From assembly GCF_014863545.1 (NCBI RefSeq), contig NZ_CP062260.1, positions 6,556,001-6,620,000 of the forward strand: a DNA stretch of 64,000 nucleotides. The letters run 5' to 3'. Origin of the DNA: Paenibacillus sp. JNUCC32. Its GTDB lineage: Bacteria; Bacillota; Bacilli; Paenibacillales; Paenibacillaceae. Below the pieces are notes generated by a model. The model was not told the DNA's origin. It saw only the letters and a program-made list of their open reading frames with translations, and ran no database searches. Below, one piece after another: positions 60,879 through 64,000 of this stretch. Each line of letters opens with the position of its first letter. The stretch's first letter is position 1. The position numbers and the translations under genes were made by a program.

Positions 60879-62594
60879 TTGGCAAGAAGAAGATATCGGG
60901 GAAAAAAGAGGCGTACAAACAGAAGCTCTTTTTATCTGGGGCTGATGCTGATTGCGGCGGGGGTCTGGTGGGTTGTCACCACGTTGTTTCCGAACCAGAC
61001 CTATACCGAACCGGACTGGCGCGGAATGGACAAGCCGATTTTCGTTCAGGGCGAATTGAAGGAGCATCCTGCTCTGGGGTCTGGCGAAGAGCTGCTGCTG
61101 CCGATCACGGTGATTCAGGAGAGCGTGGATGCCGACATCCGTTACGAGCAGGAAACGGAATCGATTATTATCACGACTTCCGAATCGGTTTTTCGCATAA
61201 AGATGGATAGCACGAAGGGGGAACTGAACGGCAAAACGGTGACCCTGCCTTATGCGCCTGAACTGGTTAACGGCATTGCTTACGTTCCGCTGAAGCCGCT
61301 CAAACAGCATTATGGGGTGGCCGTTCACGAAGACTCGGCAACAGGCGCGGTCATTTTGATGCGCGCCGGGGATGCGATTCAGCTTGCGAAGGCCGCTCCC
61401 GGTCAACCTGAGGACACCGTGGCTCTGCGCGAGAGCGGGGAGAAGAAGTCCCCGATCGTACTGGACATGCCGGCCGGCGAGCGGCTTCGGGTATGGCGCG
61501 AAGAGGGGGGATGGTTATTCGTTCAGGCGGATAACGGGTATACGGGATATGTTCTTAAAGAGCAGATCGAGCTTGGGGAACTGAAAGAAATTCCGGCTCT
61601 GAAGCAGACCCCTTCGCGGGCTGAGCTGGAATGGAAGAACAAGTCGGTCAACCTGGTATGGGAAGCCGTTTACACCAAGAATCCAAGCACGGATAGCATT
61701 GGCGAACTGCCCGGGGTCAACGTGGTCAGTCCGACCTGGTTCAGCATCGTGGACGGAGAAGGAACGGTCAAGTCCAAAGCGGTTAAGCAGTATGTGAGTT
61801 GGGCGCATAACAGGAACAAGGAAGTTTGGGGTCTTATGGACAACAGCTTCGACCCTGACCTGACAACCGAAGCGCTGTCTACGTTCGATAGAAGATCCCA
61901 TATCATCGAACAGATGCTGGCTTATGCCAAGCAATACAATCTTGACGGTATCAATATCGACTTTGAAAATGTCTACACCAAGGATAAAGATCATGTCGTA
62001 CAATTCGTGCGGGAAATGAAGCCGCTGGCCAAAGCCAGAGGTTTGATTGTGTCCATCGACGTTACGCCCAAATCGAACAGCGAGATGTGGTCGCTCTTTC
62101 TCGACCGGAAACGACTTGGCGAAACCGTTGATTACATGATGGTGATGGCCTACGACGAGCACTGGGCCACCAGTCCGAAAGCGGGATCGGTCTCCTCATT
62201 GCCATGGGCTGAGCAGTCGGTAAGGCGAATCCTGGAAGAGGATGCAGTACCGCCATCCAAGCTGGTGTTGGGCGTACCGTTATATACAAGGGTCTGGACG
62301 GAAACGAGCGAAGCGGGAGAGACGAAGGTTTCCTCCAAAGCGATTGGTATGGAGAAGCTGCAAGCCCTGCTGAAGGAGCAGAAGGTGAAAGGCTCGCTGG
62401 ATGCCGGGACCGGACAGAATTATGTCCAATTCACGGAGGGAGAGTCCATTAAGAAGATATGGATGGAAGACGGCACTTCATTGCAATCCCGGGTCAAAAT
62501 GGCCAAAAAGCTGGAGCTTGGCGGCATTGCTTCCTGGAATCGAAGCTTTGCCGTCCCGGAAACCTGGCATGTTCTTAAGACGATACACGATTAG
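60879..62594 (+). CDS. GH18 family glycosidase with copper-amine-oxidase-N-like and SH3 domains
   Basis: The preferred start is TTG 60879 (GGGGGAG upstream), giving 571 residues; TTG 60852 is possible. A basic head (MARRRYRGKKRRTNR) and one membrane anchor (FYLGLMLIAAGVWWVVTTLF) come first. A copper-amine-oxidase-N-like segment (about 75-150) and an SH3-like domain (about 165-225) follow. The GH18 barrel has the catalytic DGINIDFENV, MVMAYDEHW, and C-terminal LGGIASWNRSF. It resembles spore cortex/peptidoglycan N-acetylglucosaminidases of the YdhD/SleL group. Confidence 0.88.
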   Translation: MARRRYRGKKRRTNRSSFYLGLMLIAAGVWWVVTTLFPNQTYTEPDWRGMDKPIFVQGELKEHPALGSGEELLLPITVIQESVDADIRYEQETESIIITTSESVFRIKMDSTKGELNGKTVTLPYAPELVNGIAYVPLKPLKQHYGVAVHEDSATGAVILMRAGDAIQLAKAAPGQPEDTVALRESGEKKSPIVLDMPAGERLRVWREEGGWLFVQADNGYTGYVLKEQIELGELKEIPALKQTPSRAELEWKNKSVNLVWEAVYTKNPSTDSIGELPGVNVVSPTWFSIVDGEGTVKSKAVKQYVSWAHNRNKEVWGLMDNSFDPDLTTEALSTFDRRSHIIEQMLAYAKQYNLDGINIDFENVYTKDKDHVVQFVREMKPLAKARGLIVSIDVTPKSNSEMWSLFLDRKRLGETVDYMMVMAYDEHWATSPKAGSVSSLPWAEQSVRRILEEDAVPPSKLVLGVPLYTRVWTETSEAGETKVSSKAIGMEKLQALLKEQKVKGSLDAGTGQNYVQFTEGESIKKIWMEDGTSLQSRVKMAKKLELGGIASWNRSFAVPETWHVLKTIHD

Positions 62595-62620
62595 GAATCC
62601 ATGAACTTATCATTCTTATC

Positions 62621-62673
62621 CTAAACACAAAGAACCCGGTTATCCTCGCGATAACCGGGTTCTTTGTGTTTAG
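62621..62673. terminator. bidirectional terminator with a 24-bp perfect stem
   Basis: Positions 62621-62644 pair without mismatch with 62650-62673 around a 5-nt loop. It lies between the plus-strand GH18 gene and minus-strand ygzB and can end both. Confidence 0.85.
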
Positions 62674-62724
62674 TCGTCTTAAGCGTTGCGAATCCTACAT
62701 ATAAGCAGGTTCTGCAAATCCTTG

Positions 62725-63090
62725 TCAGGATTTGATCTGCTGGGCTTCAAGCTCTTCTGCTGTGATGTTGGCTTGGCTTGGATCCAGCGTCAAAATCGTA
62801 TGGCAGAACATGCAGCGGTCGGTTTTGCCCAGCATTTTGGTCAGCTTATTGCACTCCGGGCACTGGATTTGGACGGCGCTCGTGGACAGCATGCCTGCCC
62901 AAAAGTAAATGCCGAGACTTCCCAGCATCATAATCAGGCCAAACACCAATCCGATACCGGCAAATATTTTGCCTGCTTGTCCAAAGAATACGATACCGGC
63001 CGTGCCAAGCACCATAAGGCCCATGCCGAGCATTGTCAGCAGCAATCCCCATGTGCGGAAGGCGTTGATTTTTGCATTCTTAAAGATCAT
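62725..63090 (-). CDS. ygzB: YgzB-like (UPF0295) membrane protein
   Basis: Start ATG 63090 (MIFKNAKINAFRTWGLLL, CAGGAG 10 nt upstream) gives 121 residues. Two helices (LLTMLGMGLMVLGTAGIVFF and IGLVFGLIMMLGSLGIYFWAGML) precede a cytoplasmic zinc-ribbon-like CPEC...CMFC region (STSAVQIQCPECNKLTKMLG). The order fits Bacillus YgzB. In Bacillus ygzB lies near perR and ygxA, as here. Function unknown. Confidence 0.88.
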   Translation of the reverse strand: MIFKNAKINAFRTWGLLLTMLGMGLMVLGTAGIVFFGQAGKIFAGIGLVFGLIMMLGSLGIYFWAGMLSTSAVQIQCPECNKLTKMLGKTDRCMFCHTILTLDPSQANITAEELEAQQIKS

Positions 63091-63275
63091 GCTCGAAAAC
63101 TCCTGTCCATTCAAATAGTTGTTTATGGAATAAGGCGAAACAAGAAATGAAATCTTGAATTCCGTTTGTCATCTTATAAGATCTTATCTCCTAAAAGAAG
63201 GAACTTACATGGACATGTAGAATTACATTATAACTGAAATGGCTGAAATTCGCCAAGGAATGTATGGAGGGAAAC

Positions 63276-64000
63276 GTGGAATTAACCAACTTTTCTTTTT
63301 ATTATGGAAATACGGTTGATGAGGAAGCTGTAGGAGCGATAGCATACCGTAATTCGGACAAAATGCAGCGAGGATCACTAGTTCACGATTTTGAGGTCAA
63401 TATTGTTGTCGTGTATGACGGAACGCCTGATGAGCCTCCCATCCAGCATTCTATCGTAGGCGGGGAACGCTGTCAGGTGTTAAGCATCGGCTTGGACGAA
63501 TTGCATCGGGAGCTCCTGAGGGGCACGCACAAAGTACTGATCAAATGCCTCCTGGAAGGGGATGTCATAAAAGACAATCAAGATCGCCTTTCCAATCTGC
63601 GGCGAGATTTCCTCAGGTTCGCAGAACCGTTCCGGGAGCAAAAATTGTTTATAGGCTTTGCCCACTTCCTGCAAAAGTACATGGATGCCAAGATGCTTTT
63701 GAAGGAGGAGCGGGTGCTGGATGCTTACCATACTCTATTGGAAGGTCTGCACCATTGGGGCGAGCTGGAGCTGATCGAGCGGGGGATTCATCCGGAATCG
63801 GCGGTCTGGGAGCAGATTACAGGATTAAACACGCCTGTACGCAAGTTATATGAAGAGCTTACGGTCAGCACGGAAACGCTGGGACAACGGGTAGAGCTGG
63901 CCTTGCTTGCCTATGAATTCTCGATGATATCCAAGCTGGAGAGTTCTTCTGCGCTATTGCTCCGCATATTAAGAAGCCGTCGGAATCCTTGGACGATACA
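63276..64000 (+). CDS. ygxA: YgxA-like nucleotidyltransferase-like protein (partial, runs off the window)
   Basis: From GTG 63276 (GGAGGG 5 nt upstream; an in-frame ATG at 63264 is possible) an open frame runs to the window end with no stop in about 241 codons. It begins MELTNFSFYYGNTVDEEAVG and continues with FEVNIVVVYDGTPDEPP, HRELLRGTHKVLIKCLLEGDVIKDNQDRL, LFIGFAHFLQKYMDAKMLLKEERVLDAYHTL and LEGLHHWGELELIERGIHPE. This fits the YgxA nucleotidyltransferase-like family. It stands divergent from ygzB and near perR, the same neighbourhood as in Bacillus. The 3' end is missing. Confidence 0.82.
   Translation, partial: MELTNFSFYYGNTVDEEAVGAIAYRNSDKMQRGSLVHDFEVNIVVVYDGTPDEPPIQHSIVGGERCQVLSIGLDELHRELLRGTHKVLIKCLLEGDVIKDNQDRLSNLRRDFLRFAEPFREQKLFIGFAHFLQKYMDAKMLLKEERVLDAYHTLLEGLHHWGELELIERGIHPESAVWEQITGLNTPVRKLYEELTVSTETLGQRVELALLAYEFSMISKLESSSALLLRILRSRRNPWTI

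Noticed and set aside
1..64000. tRNA, rRNA, CRISPR array, insertion sequence or prophage
   Set aside because: None was seen: no direct-repeat arrays, transposase or integrase-like proteins, or tRNA-like folds noticed on either strand.

Overview
The window looks like chromosomal DNA of a Paenibacillus (Bacillota, spore former, mid-range GC). Supporting signs are a xylR-xylA-xylB locus, a secreted YcdB/YcdC protein with a C-terminal S-layer-like region, YyaC, a sigY-yxlCDEFG operon, the gatCAB operon, the perR/ygzB/ygxA neighbourhood, cydAB followed by a tiny CydS-like subunit, and strong AGGAGG-type ribosome binding sites throughout. No rRNA, tRNA, CRISPR array, prophage or insertion sequence was seen. 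The species cannot be named from this sequence alone.

Layout. 0-6 kb: xylose catabolism (divergent ROK repressor XylR, xylose isomerase, xylulokinase) with a compact XylR operator/promoter/cre region, then a KDPG/KHG aldolase. 6-9.7 kb: two exported proteins, one YcdB/YcdC plus SLH-like and one transglutaminase-like. 9.7-12.7 kb (minus strand): a LysP-type lysine permease behind a lysine riboswitch, and a CvfC-like HEAT-repeat protein. 12.9-15.6 kb: cytochrome bd oxidase cydA-cydB plus a 33-residue CydS candidate. 15.6-23.7 kb: a metallo-hydrolase, the ABC-F protein YkpA, a Mn-type CDF transporter, small exported or anchored proteins, and a MarR/14-TM MFS efflux pair.

23.8-37.7 kb is a general-stress region. 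It holds small stress proteins (DUF1328, YtxG, YflT/GSP17M, YtxH, GlsB, DUF5665) around a complete partner-switching cascade: REC-PP2C phosphatase (RsbY-like), giant hybrid kinase (RsbK-like), CheR methyltransferase (RsbM-like), a second hybrid kinase, then RsbV, RsbW and SigB. Five regions in this stretch carry the same promoter pattern, GTTTC(A/G)-N14-G(G/T)(G/T)TAA, which resembles the SigB consensus. They lie before rsbV, ytxG, the DUF1328 gene, the YflT gene and glsB. This suggests a local, self-consistent SigB regulon. The leader of the DUF1328 gene also holds a 56-nt sequence that can fold into a perfect three-way junction.

37.9-49 kb: asparaginase, pirin-like cupin, DUF1128, YyaC, alpha/beta hydrolase, DUF6483, a methyltransferase, a very GC-rich O-antigen-ligase-like polymerase with a TPR-like tail, DedA, a thioredoxin-like protein and a glyoxalase-II-like hydrolase. 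49-52.7 kb: a candidate attenuated transcript with a small ORF, then the sigY-yxlCDEFG operon behind a TGAACG-N16-CGTA autoregulatory promoter. 52.8-64 kb: an IDEAL-domain protein, gatCAB, a GNAT acetyltransferase, MgtC, two membrane proteins (TM2-like and DUF4097), perR, a GH18 glycosidase, ygzB, and ygxA, which runs off the window end.
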